NCBI RefSeq assembly: GCF_000519185.1
Contig: NZ_JAFA01000003.1
Coordinates: forward strand, 130,583 to 194,582
Length of the DNA: 64,000 nt
Direction of reading: 5' to 3'
From: Paraburkholderia nodosa DSM 21604
Lineage (GTDB): Bacteria > Pseudomonadota > Gammaproteobacteria > Burkholderiales > Burkholderiaceae
Shown: in pieces, positions 35,861 through 44,984 of the stretch
Position numbering within the stretch: position 1 is the stretch's first letter
Layout of the letters: each line of letters opens with the position of its first letter
Translations under genes and position numbers: made by a program
The notes under the pieces: model-generated
The model's input: the letters and a program-made list of their open reading frames with translations, nothing else
What the model was told of the DNA's origin: nothing
Database searches by the model: none

Positions 35861-36295
35861 TCAGCCTCGCAGGCCGCCGCCGCGCGGCGCGCGCAGACCA
35901 TCAATGGAAGCACGTCCCGCGCCCGTCACGGCCAGCAGCAGGAAACCGCCCGCGATCGCCACGTTCTTCCAGAAATGAATGACCGCGTCCTGTTGCGCCG
36001 CGGCCTGGGTCATGTTCCAGAAGTCATGGCCGAGTATCGCCGTGACGATAGCGTACACGGCCAGCAGGAACGCAACCGCGCGCGTGCGCACGCCCAGCAC
36101 GATCGCAATGCCGCCGAGCAGTTCGACGGCGGTCGCCACGATCGCGCCGTACGAGGCATACGGCACGCCCTTCGAGTGCAGGTAGCCGACGAACCCCGCG
36201 TATCCCAGCAGCTTCATGGCACCGCCCCAGAGAAACAGAATGGCGAGCGCGATGCGGGCGATGAAGATGATGAAGGAATCGGCGGGACGGGTCAT
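35861..36295 (-). CDS. DoxX family membrane protein
   Basis: A 144-residue inner-membrane protein with four helices. The pattern FIARIALAILFLWGGAMKLL, then AVELLGGIAIVLGVRTRAVA, is typical of DoxX/SURF4-like proteins, which take part in quinone or thiol-linked redox reactions but mostly lack a known reaction. The start is ATG 36295 with GGAG five bases upstream. It is the first gene of a possible two-gene unit with the small protein downstream. Confidence 0.85.
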   Translation of the reverse strand: MTRPADSFIIFIARIALAILFLWGGAMKLLGYAGFVGYLHSKGVPYASYGAIVATAVELLGGIAIVLGVRTRAVAFLLAVYAIVTAILGHDFWNMTQAAAQQDAVIHFWKNVAIAGGFLLLAVTGAGRASIDGLRAPRGGGLRG

Positions 36296-36529
36296 GGAGG
36301 GCTCCGGTATGCAATATCGGAATGACCGCGAGGCGCACGGTCAGTTCCCTCGACTTGAGGCGGCAGTAGCAGACGAGGCGGCACGAAGAACGGCGCGCCA
36401 TGCGCCGGAGCGAAACGAACTAACTCGGGAATTGATTCGGAATGCTATGGAATTTGCCTGACGAGCCCTGGCGCGATCCGTTCGCGATGCGCTCAAGCCA
36501 TCGCGCAAACCGACGCGGCGCTGGCACGC

Positions 36530-36691
36530 TCAATGCTTGTGATGCATGCCGTGCGGCCGATGCGCGTCGAGCCAGCGAGTCAGGCGCGCCTCGAGCGCGC
36601 CTCTGCTGCGGCGCGACACGGCCCACATGGCCGCACACACCAGCAACATGACGCCTGGTCCGAGCAGATAAGCAGCAACGGTTTCCCTCAT
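36530..36691 (-). CDS. 53-residue single-pass membrane microprotein
   Basis: Starts at ATG 36691 with GAGGAGA seven bases upstream and ends at TGA 36530-36532. The first part is one hydrophobic helix (VAAYLLGPGVMLLVCAAMWA). A basic, amphipathic tail follows (RRSRGALEARLTRWLDAHR) ending in a His-rich HGMHHKH. The good ribosome site, membrane helix and positive-inside tail make it credible. The function is unknown; the His-rich end could bind metal. Confidence 0.55.
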   Translation of the reverse strand: MRETVAAYLLGPGVMLLVCAAMWAVSRRSRGALEARLTRWLDAHRPHGMHHKH

Positions 36692-36879
36692 GGCAGTCTC
36701 CTCTGCGCGACGCCACAGTCCGTGAGACTTTTCATTCTAGGCGATAGCGCGGCCCACGGTAAACGTCGTCCACGAATGCAGCAGGGACATAAACCCAAGG
36801 TTTTCATATATCCGCTGCCGGCCAATTCTTTACCTCAGACGTAATCGCCTTGCCCGCGCGTTTCGCTAGAATCGGCGGC

Positions 36880-37710
36880 ATGAACACGCTCGCTTCCATC
36901 CTCCCTGCCGCGCCGTCCGGCGCCGGGCTCCGCAGCGTCGGCGAGATGCTGCGCGACTGGCGCACGCGCCGGCGCATGAGCCAGTTGCTGCTCGCAACCG
37001 AAGCCGAGATTTCGACGCGCCACCTGAGCTTCGTCGAATCGGGCCGCGCGCTGCCGAGCCGCGAGATGGTCATGCATCTGGCCGAGCAACTCGATGTGCC
37101 GCTGCGCGAGCGCAACGCGCTGCTCGTGGCGGCGGGCTATGCGCCGCTCTATCGCGAACGCGCGCTCGACGACCCGCAGCTCGCCGCCGCACGCGAGGCG
37201 GTCGATCTTGTGCTGCGCGGCCACGAACCGTATCCCGCCGTGGCCGTCGACCGCCACTGGAATATCGTCGCCACGAACGGCGCGCTCGCGCCGCTCATCG
37301 GCGACGCTTCGCCTGCGCTGCTCGCCGCGCCCATCAATGCGCTGCGGCTTTCGCTGCATCCCGAGGGCATGGCGCCGCGCATCGTCAACTGGCACGAGTG
37401 GCGCGCGCATCTGCTCACGCGCCTGCAACGTCAGATCGACGCGTGCGCCGACCCCGCGCTCGCCGCGCTACACGAGGAACTCGCGACGTATCCCACGCCG
37501 CCCGGCGTAGCGAACGCGAGCGCCGAACCGATCGCCCATCACATTGCCGTGCCGCTGCGCGTGCGCACCGTGCTTGGCGAACTGGCGTTCTACAGCACGA
37601 CCACCGTGTTCGGCACACCGGTCGACATCACGCTTTCCGAGCTGGCAATCGAAGCGTTCTTTCCCGCCGACCCGCGCACCGCTCAGGCATTGCGCAACCA
37701 CGCGCCTTGA
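36880..37710 (+). CDS. XRE family regulator with MmyB-like ligand-binding domain (second copy)
   Basis: A 276-residue paralogue of the regulator at 17799-18644. The helix-turn-helix includes RRMSQLLLATEAEISTRHLS and is followed by FVESGRALPSRE. The C-terminal MmyB-like domain has YPAVAVDRHWNIVATNGALA. The start is ATG 36880. It is divergent from the small membrane protein gene and upstream of the nitrate reductase region, but 490 bp separate it from narG, so control of nar is not implied. Confidence 0.87.
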   Translation: MNTLASILPAAPSGAGLRSVGEMLRDWRTRRRMSQLLLATEAEISTRHLSFVESGRALPSREMVMHLAEQLDVPLRERNALLVAAGYAPLYRERALDDPQLAAAREAVDLVLRGHEPYPAVAVDRHWNIVATNGALAPLIGDASPALLAAPINALRLSLHPEGMAPRIVNWHEWRAHLLTRLQRQIDACADPALAALHEELATYPTPPGVANASAEPIAHHIAVPLRVRTVLGELAFYSTTTVFGTPVDITLSELAIEAFFPADPRTAQALRNHAP

Positions 37711-38202
37711 CGCGCCCAAGGCGGCCGCGCCGGGTGCGCCCGATAATATGTCGGGCGCGTGAAACGAGCGGGAATAATCATTCTAGATTCATGCGCACGC
37801 AACGATCGTGCAATTCGGCGTGCAGCAAAGTATTCGGGTGGGGTGAATCCCAATCAATTACAAAAATTCGCGCGTTTTTTGGACCCGATTTACGAATCAT
37901 TTCCAGCCCGATGATGCAATCCGGAAAAGCCGCGCCGCGCCCAACCGAGCGATTCACCCATGAATTCATGGGGATTTCCATCATCGACAGAAAGCTTTAA
38001 AACACGAATCGTTTTCAAACATATCCGCTCGATAACGTGCATTTTGCATAAGTGACGTTTCGCCATCTGCTCGACAAATAGTGCGAAAAATCGATATATC
38101 CGTACAAATACGTCGAAAGCAATTACATTCATCCCCTTTACTTCTTCTTGTTCCTACTTTTAAATACGGGTGTCCCTGACGCACACACAAGCTGGAGATG
38201 CC
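37711..38202 (+). promoter_or_regulatory. AT-richer regulatory region upstream of narG
   Basis: 492 bp without a gene and clearly richer in A and T than the rest of the window. It holds a perfect 16-bp palindrome CCCATGAATTCATGGG (37957-37972), one perfect FNR half-site in TGAAT-CCCA-ATCAA (37844-37857), and a NarL-like heptamer TACTTCT (38139-38145) with a second near-match 9 bp on. Oxygen and nitrate control is expected for narG, but none of these sites is a textbook match. Confidence 0.5.
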
Positions 38203-41200
38203 ATGAGCCATTTTCTGGATCGTCTGCGTTACTTCACGGCGGCACGAACACAATTCGCAGACGGTCACGGCGCCGTCACAGACGAAGACCGAAAATGGGA
38301 GGAGGCGTACCGCACACGCTGGCAGCACGACAAGATCGTGCGCTCCACACACGGCGTGAATTGCACGGGCTCCTGCTCGTGGAAGATCTATGTGAAGGGC
38401 GGCATTGTCGCGTGGGAAACGCAGCAAACCGACTACCCGCGCACTCGCCCTGACATGCCCAACCACGAACCGCGCGGCTGCTCGCGCGGCGCATCTTATT
38501 CGTGGTATCTCTACAGCGCCAATCGCCTCAAGTATCCGCTCGTGCGCAGCGCGCTCGTGAAGCTGTGGCGCGAAAAGCGCCGCACGCTCGACCCCGTTGC
38601 CGCGTGGGCCGCCATTGTCGACGACGATGCCGCGCGCAAAAGTTATCAAACGCGGCGCGGTCTTGGCGGCTTCGTGCGGGCAGACTGGAGCGAAGTGCTC
38701 GAAATCGCAGCCGCAGCGAACGTGCACACCATCAAGCGCCACGGCCCCGACCGCGTGATCGGCTTCTCGCCCATTCCCGCGATGTCGATGGTGTCGTACG
38801 CGGCCGGCTCGCGCTATCTCTCGCTCATCGGCGGCGTGTGCCTCTCGTTCTACGACTGGTACTGCGACCTGCCGCCCGCCTCGCCGCAAACATGGGGCGA
38901 GCAGACCGACGTGCCCGAGTCCGCCGACTGGTACAACTCGTCATTCATCGTGATGTGGGGGTCGAACGTGCCGCAAACGCGCACGCCCGACGCGCACTTC
39001 ATGGTGGAAGCGCGCTATCGCGGCGCGAAGATCGTGTCGATCTTCCCCGACTACGCCGAAGGCGCGAAGTTCGGCGACATCTGGCTGCATCCCAAGCAGG
39101 GCACCGACGCGGCGCTCGCGCTCGCCATGGGCCACGTGATCCTCAAGGAGTATCACCTCGCCGGCAAGAGCGCCTATTTCGCCGACTATTGCAGCCGTTT
39201 CACCGACATGTCCTGCCTCGTCACGCTCGTCGAGCGCGACGGCCAGTACGTGCCCGACCGCTATCTGCGCGCCTCCGACTTCGACGGCGCCCTCGCGCAG
39301 GACAACAATCCCGAATGGAAGACCGTGGTGATCGACAGCGCGACCCACGAGTTCGCGGTGCCGCTCGGCTCGGTGGGCTTTCGCTGGGGCCAGCAGGAAG
39401 GCGCCGATCGCGGCAAGTGGAACCTGCGCGAGGAAAGCGTCGATGGCGCGCCGCTCAAGCCCGCGCTCTCGCTCGTGGAAAAGCACGACGACGTGGTGGA
39501 CGTGCTGTTCCCCTACTTCGGCAACGTCGCGCATCCGCACTTCCCGCACACCGCGCACGGGCCGGTGCTGAGCCGCCGCATTGGCGTGCGGCGCGTGGCG
39601 ACGCCCGCCGGCGAGCGGCTCGTGGCCACCGTCTACGATCTGTTCGTGGCCAACTACGGGCTCGATCAGGGCCTGGGCGGCAAGGACCTCGCGCACAGCT
39701 ACGACGACGACGTGCCCTACACGCCCGCGTGGCAGGAAGCGATCACGGGCGTGAAGCGCGCGGACGTCATCAACGTCGCGCGCCAGTTCGCCGAGAACGC
39801 GGACAAGACCGAAGGCCGTTCGATGGTGATCATCGGCGCGGGCATCAATCACTGGTTCCACATGGACATGGCGTATCGCGCCATCATCAACATGCTCGTG
39901 ATGTGCGGCTGCGTCGGCAAGTCCGGTGGCGGCTGGTCGCATTACGTGGGCCAGGAAAAGCTGCGCCCGCAAACAGGCTGGACCGCACTTGCGTTCGCGC
40001 TCGACTGGAACCGGCCGCCGCGCCAGATGAACGCCACGTCGTTCTTCTATGCGCACACCGACCAGTGGCGCTACGATCCGATGAACCCCACGGATCTGCT
40101 TTCACCGCTCGCGAACAAGGCCGACTATCACGGCGCGCCGATCGACTACAACGTGCGCGCCGAGCGCATGGGCTGGCTGCCTTCGGCTCCGCAACTCACG
40201 AGCAATCCGCTGGAGCTCGGCCGCTCGCTCGAAGACCCCGCGAAGGCCGGCGCCGAAGTCGCGCGCCGCCTGAAAGACGGCAGCCTCAAGCTCGCCTGCG
40301 AGGACCCCGACAATCCGGTCGTATTCCCGCGCAACCTGTTCGTATGGCGCTCGAACCTGCTCGGCTCGTCGGGCAAGGGGCACGAGTACTTCCTCAAGCA
40401 TCTGCTGGGCACAACGAACGGTGTGCAGGGCGAGGAAGTCGTGAAGGACGGCGTGCCGCGTCCCGAAGAAGTCGTCTGGCACGAGGAAGCGCCCCAGGGC
40501 AAGCTCGACCTGCTCTGCACGCTGGACTTCCGCATGTCCACCACCTGCATGTACTCGGACATCGTGCTGCCCACGGCCACGTGGTACGAGAAGGACGACA
40601 TGAACACGTCCGACATGCACCCGTTCATTCACCCGCTTTCCGCTGCGGTGGACCCCGCGTGGCAGGCGCGCAGCGACTGGGAGATCTTCAAGGCCATCGC
40701 GAAGCGTTTTTCCGAACTGAGCGTCGGCCATCTCGGCGTCGAGCGCGACGTAGTGCTCGCGCCCATCGCGCACGACGCCGCGGGCGAACTGGCCCAGCCA
40801 TTCGGCGTGGAAGACTGGAAGCGCGGCGAATGCGAGCCGGTTCCGGGCAGGACCATGCCGGGCGTGGTCACGGTCGAGCGCAATTACCCCGAGACGTATC
40901 ACCGCTTCACCTCGCTCGGGCCGCTCATGGACAAGCTCGGCAACGGCGGCAAGGGCATTAGCTGGAATACGGAGGACGAAGTCCACGAGCTCGGCGCGCT
41001 GAACTACCGCGACCAGTCGGAGGACGCCGGCGACGCGAAGGGCCGCCCGCGCATCGAGACCGCGCTCGACGCCGCGGAAACGATTCTCTCGCTCGCGCCC
41101 GAAACGAACGGGGCGGTCGCCAGGAAGGCGTGGGAAGCGCTTTCGAAGTTCACGGGCATCGAGCACGCGCATCTCGCCGACGCCCGCGCCGACGAAAAAA

Positions 41201-41994
41201 TCCGTTTCCGCGATATCCAGGCGCAGCCGCGCAAGATCATTTCGTCGCCAACGTGGAGCGGCATCGAATCGGAGCACGTGTCGTACAACGCGGGTTATAC
41301 GAACGTGCACGAGCTGATCCCCTGGCGTACGCTGAGCGGCCGCCAGCAGCTCTACCAGGACCACACGTGGATGCGCGCGTTCGGCGAGGCGCTGTGCGTG
41401 TACAAGCCGCCGATCGACACGGGCAGCTACGAGAAGATGGCCGGCTCGCGCTCGAACGGCAACCCCGAACTCGCGCTGAACTTCATCACGCCACACCAGA
41501 AATGGGGCATCCACAGCACCTACACCGACAACCTGCTGATGCTCACGCTCTCGCGCGGCGGCCCGATCGTGTGGATCTCGGAGAAGGACGCGGCGCAGAT
41601 CGGCGTGGTCGACAACGACTGGATCGAATGCTTCAACGCGAACGGCGCGCTTTGCGCGCGCGCCGTGGTGAGCCAGCGTATTCCGCGCGGCATGGTGATG
41701 ATGTACCACGCGCAGGAAAAAATCGTGAATACGCCGGGGTCCGAAATAACGGGCACACGCGGCGGCATTCACAACTCCGTCACGCGCATTTCACTCAAGC
41801 CCACGCACATGATCGGCGGCTATGCGCAACTCGCTTACGGCTTCAACTACTACGGCACGGTCGGCTCGAATCGCGATGAATTCCTCATCGTGCGCAAGAT
41901 GAAGAACGTCGACTGGCTCGACACAGAGGAAACGCCCGTTGGTCCGTTGCCTGCCGCTGTGAATGCGGCCGTCCGCGAAGGAGAAAGCTCATGA
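38203..41994 (+). CDS. narG: Respiratory nitrate reductase alpha subunit
   Basis: The 1263-residue molybdenum-bisMGD subunit that reduces nitrate to nitrite on the cytoplasmic side of the inner membrane. The FS0 cluster ligands His50, Cys54, Cys58 and Cys93 are present. The stretch WGEQTDVPESADWYNSSF contains the Mo-ligand Asp region. I chose ATG 38203 (GGAG six bases upstream; MSHFLDRLRYF matches E. coli MSKFLDRFRYF) over GTG 38170. The stop overlaps narH by 4 bp. Confidence 0.97.
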   Translation: MSHFLDRLRYFTAARTQFADGHGAVTDEDRKWEEAYRTRWQHDKIVRSTHGVNCTGSCSWKIYVKGGIVAWETQQTDYPRTRPDMPNHEPRGCSRGASYSWYLYSANRLKYPLVRSALVKLWREKRRTLDPVAAWAAIVDDDAARKSYQTRRGLGGFVRADWSEVLEIAAAANVHTIKRHGPDRVIGFSPIPAMSMVSYAAGSRYLSLIGGVCLSFYDWYCDLPPASPQTWGEQTDVPESADWYNSSFIVMWGSNVPQTRTPDAHFMVEARYRGAKIVSIFPDYAEGAKFGDIWLHPKQGTDAALALAMGHVILKEYHLAGKSAYFADYCSRFTDMSCLVTLVERDGQYVPDRYLRASDFDGALAQDNNPEWKTVVIDSATHEFAVPLGSVGFRWGQQEGADRGKWNLREESVDGAPLKPALSLVEKHDDVVDVLFPYFGNVAHPHFPHTAHGPVLSRRIGVRRVATPAGERLVATVYDLFVANYGLDQGLGGKDLAHSYDDDVPYTPAWQEAITGVKRADVINVARQFAENADKTEGRSMVIIGAGINHWFHMDMAYRAIINMLVMCGCVGKSGGGWSHYVGQEKLRPQTGWTALAFALDWNRPPRQMNATSFFYAHTDQWRYDPMNPTDLLSPLANKADYHGAPIDYNVRAERMGWLPSAPQLTSNPLELGRSLEDPAKAGAEVARRLKDGSLKLACEDPDNPVVFPRNLFVWRSNLLGSSGKGHEYFLKHLLGTTNGVQGEEVVKDGVPRPEEVVWHEEAPQGKLDLLCTLDFRMSTTCMYSDIVLPTATWYEKDDMNTSDMHPFIHPLSAAVDPAWQARSDWEIFKAIAKRFSELSVGHLGVERDVVLAPIAHDAAGELAQPFGVEDWKRGECEPVPGRTMPGVVTVERNYPETYHRFTSLGPLMDKLGNGGKGISWNTEDEVHELGALNYRDQSEDAGDAKGRPRIETALDAAETILSLAPETNGAVARKAWEALSKFTGIEHAHLADARADEKIRFRDIQAQPRKIISSPTWSGIESEHVSYNAGYTNVHELIPWRTLSGRQQLYQDHTWMRAFGEALCVYKPPIDTGSYEKMAGSRSNGNPELALNFITPHQKWGIHSTYTDNLLMLTLSRGGPIVWISEKDAAQIGVVDNDWIECFNANGALCARAVVSQRIPRGMVMMYHAQEKIVNTPGSEITGTRGGIHNSVTRISLKPTHMIGGYAQLAYGFNYYGTVGSNRDEFLIVRKMKNVDWLDTEETPVGPLPAAVNAAVREGESS

Positions 41995-43514
41995 AAGTGC
42001 GCGCGCAGATTGCGATGGTGCTGAACCTCGACAAGTGCATTGGCTGCCATACGTGTTCGGTCACCTGCAAGAACGTCTGGACGAGCCGCGAGGGGATGGA
42101 ATACGCGTGGTTCAACAACGTCGAGACGAAGCCCGGCATCGGCTACCCGAAGGAATGGGAGAACCAGGAGCGCTGGCGCGGCGGTTGGGTGCGCAAGGCC
42201 GACGGCCAGATCGAGCCGCGCCTGGGCGGAAAGTGGCGCCTGCTTGCGCAAATCTTCGCGAATCCGCATCTGCCGGAAATCGACGACTACTACGAGCCCT
42301 TCACGTTCGACTACGCGCATCTGCAGGAAGCGGGCAACACGAAGGCCACGCCGGTTGCGCGGCCGCGCTCGCTCGTGAGCGGCGAGCGCATGGAGAAGAT
42401 CGAGTGGGGCCCGAACTGGGAAGAAATTCTCGGCGGCGAGTTCGAGAAGCGTTCGAAGGACTATAACTTCGAGAACGTGCAGAAGGAGATCTACGGCGAG
42501 TTCGAGAACACCTTCATGATGTATCTGCCGCGCCTGTGCGAGCACTGCCTGAACCCGGCGTGCGTGGCGGCATGCCCTTCCGGATCGATCTACAAGCGCG
42601 AGGAAGACGGCATCGTGCTGATCGATCAGGACAAGTGCCGCGGCTGGCGCATGTGCGTTTCGGGCTGCCCGTACAAGAAGATCTACTTCAACTGGAAAAG
42701 CGGCAAAGCCGAGAAGTGCATCTTCTGCTATCCGCGTATCGAGGTCGGTCAGCCCACCGTGTGTTCGGAAACCTGCGTGGGGCGCATCCGTTATCTGGGC
42801 GTGCTGCTCTACGACGCCGATCGCATTCAAGAGGCCGCGAGCGTCGCCGACGAAAAGGATCTCTACCAGGCGCAACTCGACGTCTTCCTCGACCCGTTCG
42901 ATCCGGCCGTGATCGAGCAGGCCGCGCGCGACGGCGTTCCGCAGGCGTGGATCGACGGCGCGCAACGCTCGCCCGTGTACAAGATGGCGATCGACTGGCG
43001 CATCGCCTTCCCGCTGCACCCCGAGTACCGCACGCTGCCGATGGTCTGGTACGTGCCGCCGCTCTCGCCCATCAATGCGGCCGCCAATAGCGGCGAACTC
43101 AGCATGAACGGCTGGCTGCCCGACGTGCACTCGCTGCGCATTCCGCTGCGCTACCTCGCGAACCTCCTTACCGCCGGCGATGAAAAGCCGGTGCAGGTCG
43201 CGCTGGAGCGTCTGCTCGCCATGCGCGCGTTCATGCGCGCGCGCCAGGTCGACCGCGTGGACGCCCCGCAGGTGCTCGCACAAGCAGGACTCTCGCTGGC
43301 TCAGGTCGAGGAGATGTACCGTTATCTCGCGATCGCGAACTACGAAGACCGCTTCGTGATTCCCACCACGCACCGTGAGTACGCGGAAGACGCCTTCGAC
43401 CTGCGTTCGTCGTGCGGCTTCACGTTCGGCAATGGCTGCTCGGACGGCAAATCGGAGGCGAGCCTGTTCGCGCCGAAGAGTGGGCATCGCAAGATACCCA
43501 TTCAGGAGATCTGA
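41991..43514 (+). CDS. narH: Respiratory nitrate reductase beta subunit
   Basis: A 507-residue iron-sulfur subunit that carries electrons from NarI to NarG. The first cluster is Cys16, 19, 22 and 26 (KCIGCHTCSVTC). Three more Cys groups follow, including CRGWRMCVSGCP where Trp replaces a Cys, the mark of the 3Fe-4S centre. Its ATG overlaps the narG stop. narJ begins 2 bp after its own stop codon. Confidence 0.97.
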   Translation: MKVRAQIAMVLNLDKCIGCHTCSVTCKNVWTSREGMEYAWFNNVETKPGIGYPKEWENQERWRGGWVRKADGQIEPRLGGKWRLLAQIFANPHLPEIDDYYEPFTFDYAHLQEAGNTKATPVARPRSLVSGERMEKIEWGPNWEEILGGEFEKRSKDYNFENVQKEIYGEFENTFMMYLPRLCEHCLNPACVAACPSGSIYKREEDGIVLIDQDKCRGWRMCVSGCPYKKIYFNWKSGKAEKCIFCYPRIEVGQPTVCSETCVGRIRYLGVLLYDADRIQEAASVADEKDLYQAQLDVFLDPFDPAVIEQAARDGVPQAWIDGAQRSPVYKMAIDWRIAFPLHPEYRTLPMVWYVPPLSPINAAANSGELSMNGWLPDVHSLRIPLRYLANLLTAGDEKPVQVALERLLAMRAFMRARQVDRVDAPQVLAQAGLSLAQVEEMYRYLAIANYEDRFVIPTTHREYAEDAFDLRSSCGFTFGNGCSDGKSEASLFAPKSGHRKIPIQEI

Positions 43515-43516
43515 CC

Positions 43517-44212
43517 ATGTTCGCTGCTCGTCCCCAGCCCATGACGTACCGGCTCGTTGCGTTGCTGCTCGAGTACCCCGATGCGCAGCTCGTCGAGGCG
43601 GTGCACGAGCTGCGCGCGATGGTGCGCAGCGAGCGCGCGTTCGGCGCCGAAGCGCGCGAGAAGCTCGAACGCTTCCTCGACTATCTCGGTTCGCGCGATC
43701 TGCTCGCGCTGCAGGAAAACTATGTCGCGTTGTTCGATCGCGGCCGCGCAACGTCGCTGCATCTGTTCGAGCACGTGCACGGCGAGTCACGCGATCGCGG
43801 CCAGGCGATGATCGACCTCGTTCAGACCTACGAGAAACACGGCATGCTGTTGCAGCCTGGTCAGTTGCCGGACTATCTGCCCGTGTTTCTCGAATACCTC
43901 TCGATCCTGGAGGCGAACGACGCGCGCGCGCTGCTGGGTGAAACCGTCGCGATCCTGCAATCGATCACCGAAGAGCTGAGCCGGCGCAACAGCCACTACG
44001 CCTACGTGATAGGCGCACTGCTGCCGCTCGCGGGCGCGGGCGGCACCGATTTGCCCGAGGCCGCGCACGACGACGACGCGGGCAAGCCGCACGACAAGGA
44101 GCACCTGCGAGCGCTCGACGCGGCCTGGGCCGACGAGCCCGTGCAATTCATGGGCGCGGAGCGCCCGGCCATCGCGCCCGTGGAGTTCCACCCGCGGCGA
44201 GCACCACGCTGA
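43517..44212 (+). CDS. narJ: Nitrate reductase assembly chaperone
   Basis: A 231-residue cytoplasmic chaperone of the TorD/NarJ type that helps insert the molybdenum cofactor and attach NarGH to NarI. The YRLVALLLEYPD start and SLHLFEHVHGESRDRGQAM motif are typical of NarJ. The start is ATG 43517, two bases after the narH stop. The C-terminal tail is Asp/Pro-rich and variable. Confidence 0.94.
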   Translation: MFAARPQPMTYRLVALLLEYPDAQLVEAVHELRAMVRSERAFGAEAREKLERFLDYLGSRDLLALQENYVALFDRGRATSLHLFEHVHGESRDRGQAMIDLVQTYEKHGMLLQPGQLPDYLPVFLEYLSILEANDARALLGETVAILQSITEELSRRNSHYAYVIGALLPLAGAGGTDLPEAAHDDDAGKPHDKEHLRALDAAWADEPVQFMGAERPAIAPVEFHPRRAPR

Positions 44213-44269
44213 AACCACGCAACACGCTAGCTGAGCACGTTGTTCGGACACCGCAAGCAAGGAGCCGTC

Positions 44270-44953
44270 ATGGGCCAATACTTCCATCAGTTTCTGTTCG
44301 GCATTTATCCATACATCTGCCTTGCGGTGCTGCTGTTCGGCTCGCTCGTGCGCTTCGACCGCGAGCAGTACACGTGGAAGAGCGACTCCTCGCAACTGCT
44401 GCGGCGCGGCGCGCTGCGCCTTGGCAGCAACCTGTTCCACTGGGGCATTCTCGTCGTGGTGATGGGTCACTTCGTCGGCTTTCTCGCGCCGCACTGGCTC
44501 GTCGCGCCGTTCATCTCGGCCACCGTGCACCAGTTGCTCGCAATGGTCGCGGGCGGCGTGGCCGGCAGCTTCGCCATTGTCGGGCTCACGATCCTGATCG
44601 TGCGGCGGCTCGGCGACACGCGCATCCGCGTGAACAGCAAAGCGTCGGACATCCTCATCGTGTTCATGCTGTGGGTGCAACTCGCGCTCGGGCTCGCGAC
44701 CGTGGTGCTCTCGTCGCGCCACATGGACGGCCTGATGTTCGAACAGCTCACCGACTACGTGAAAGGCGTGGTGACGTTCCGGCCCAATATCGCCGGGCTG
44801 CTGGACGGCGTGCCGCTCGTCTATCAGACCCATATCGCGCTCGGCTTCACGATCTTCCTCGTTTCTCCCTTCACGCGCATGGTCCATATCTGGAGCGGCA
44901 TCGCTTCGGTGTTCTATCTGATCCGTCCGTACCAGCTCGTGCGCAAGCGCTAA
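44270..44953 (+). CDS. narI: Respiratory nitrate reductase gamma subunit (cytochrome b)
   Basis: A 227-residue membrane subunit with five helices that oxidises quinol and passes electrons to NarH. The four heme-ligand histidines are seen at His57, His67, His188 and His206 (NLFHWG, VMGHFVG, QTHIALGF, RMVHIWSG). The start is ATG 44270 with AAGGAG upstream; the frame is open to 44240 but MGQYFHQFLFG matches family starts. Confidence 0.96.
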   Translation: MGQYFHQFLFGIYPYICLAVLLFGSLVRFDREQYTWKSDSSQLLRRGALRLGSNLFHWGILVVVMGHFVGFLAPHWLVAPFISATVHQLLAMVAGGVAGSFAIVGLTILIVRRLGDTRIRVNSKASDILIVFMLWVQLALGLATVVLSSRHMDGLMFEQLTDYVKGVVTFRPNIAGLLDGVPLVYQTHIALGFTIFLVSPFTRMVHIWSGIASVFYLIRPYQLVRKR

Positions 44954-44984
44954 ATCGCCACAACCGGAACCAGGAGCGCTATCG

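Noticed and set aside
37844..37857. FNR site for narG
   Set aside because: Only one half-site is exact (ATCAA); the other matches 3 of 5. It is also about 350 bp from narG. Not called as an operator on its own.
38502..40961. An 819-codon frame inside narG
   Set aside because: Same-strand shadow of narG in another frame, without family similarity.
41850..43790. A 646-codon minus-strand frame opposite narH/narJ
   Set aside because: Antisense shadow; narH has clear Fe-S motifs on the other strand.
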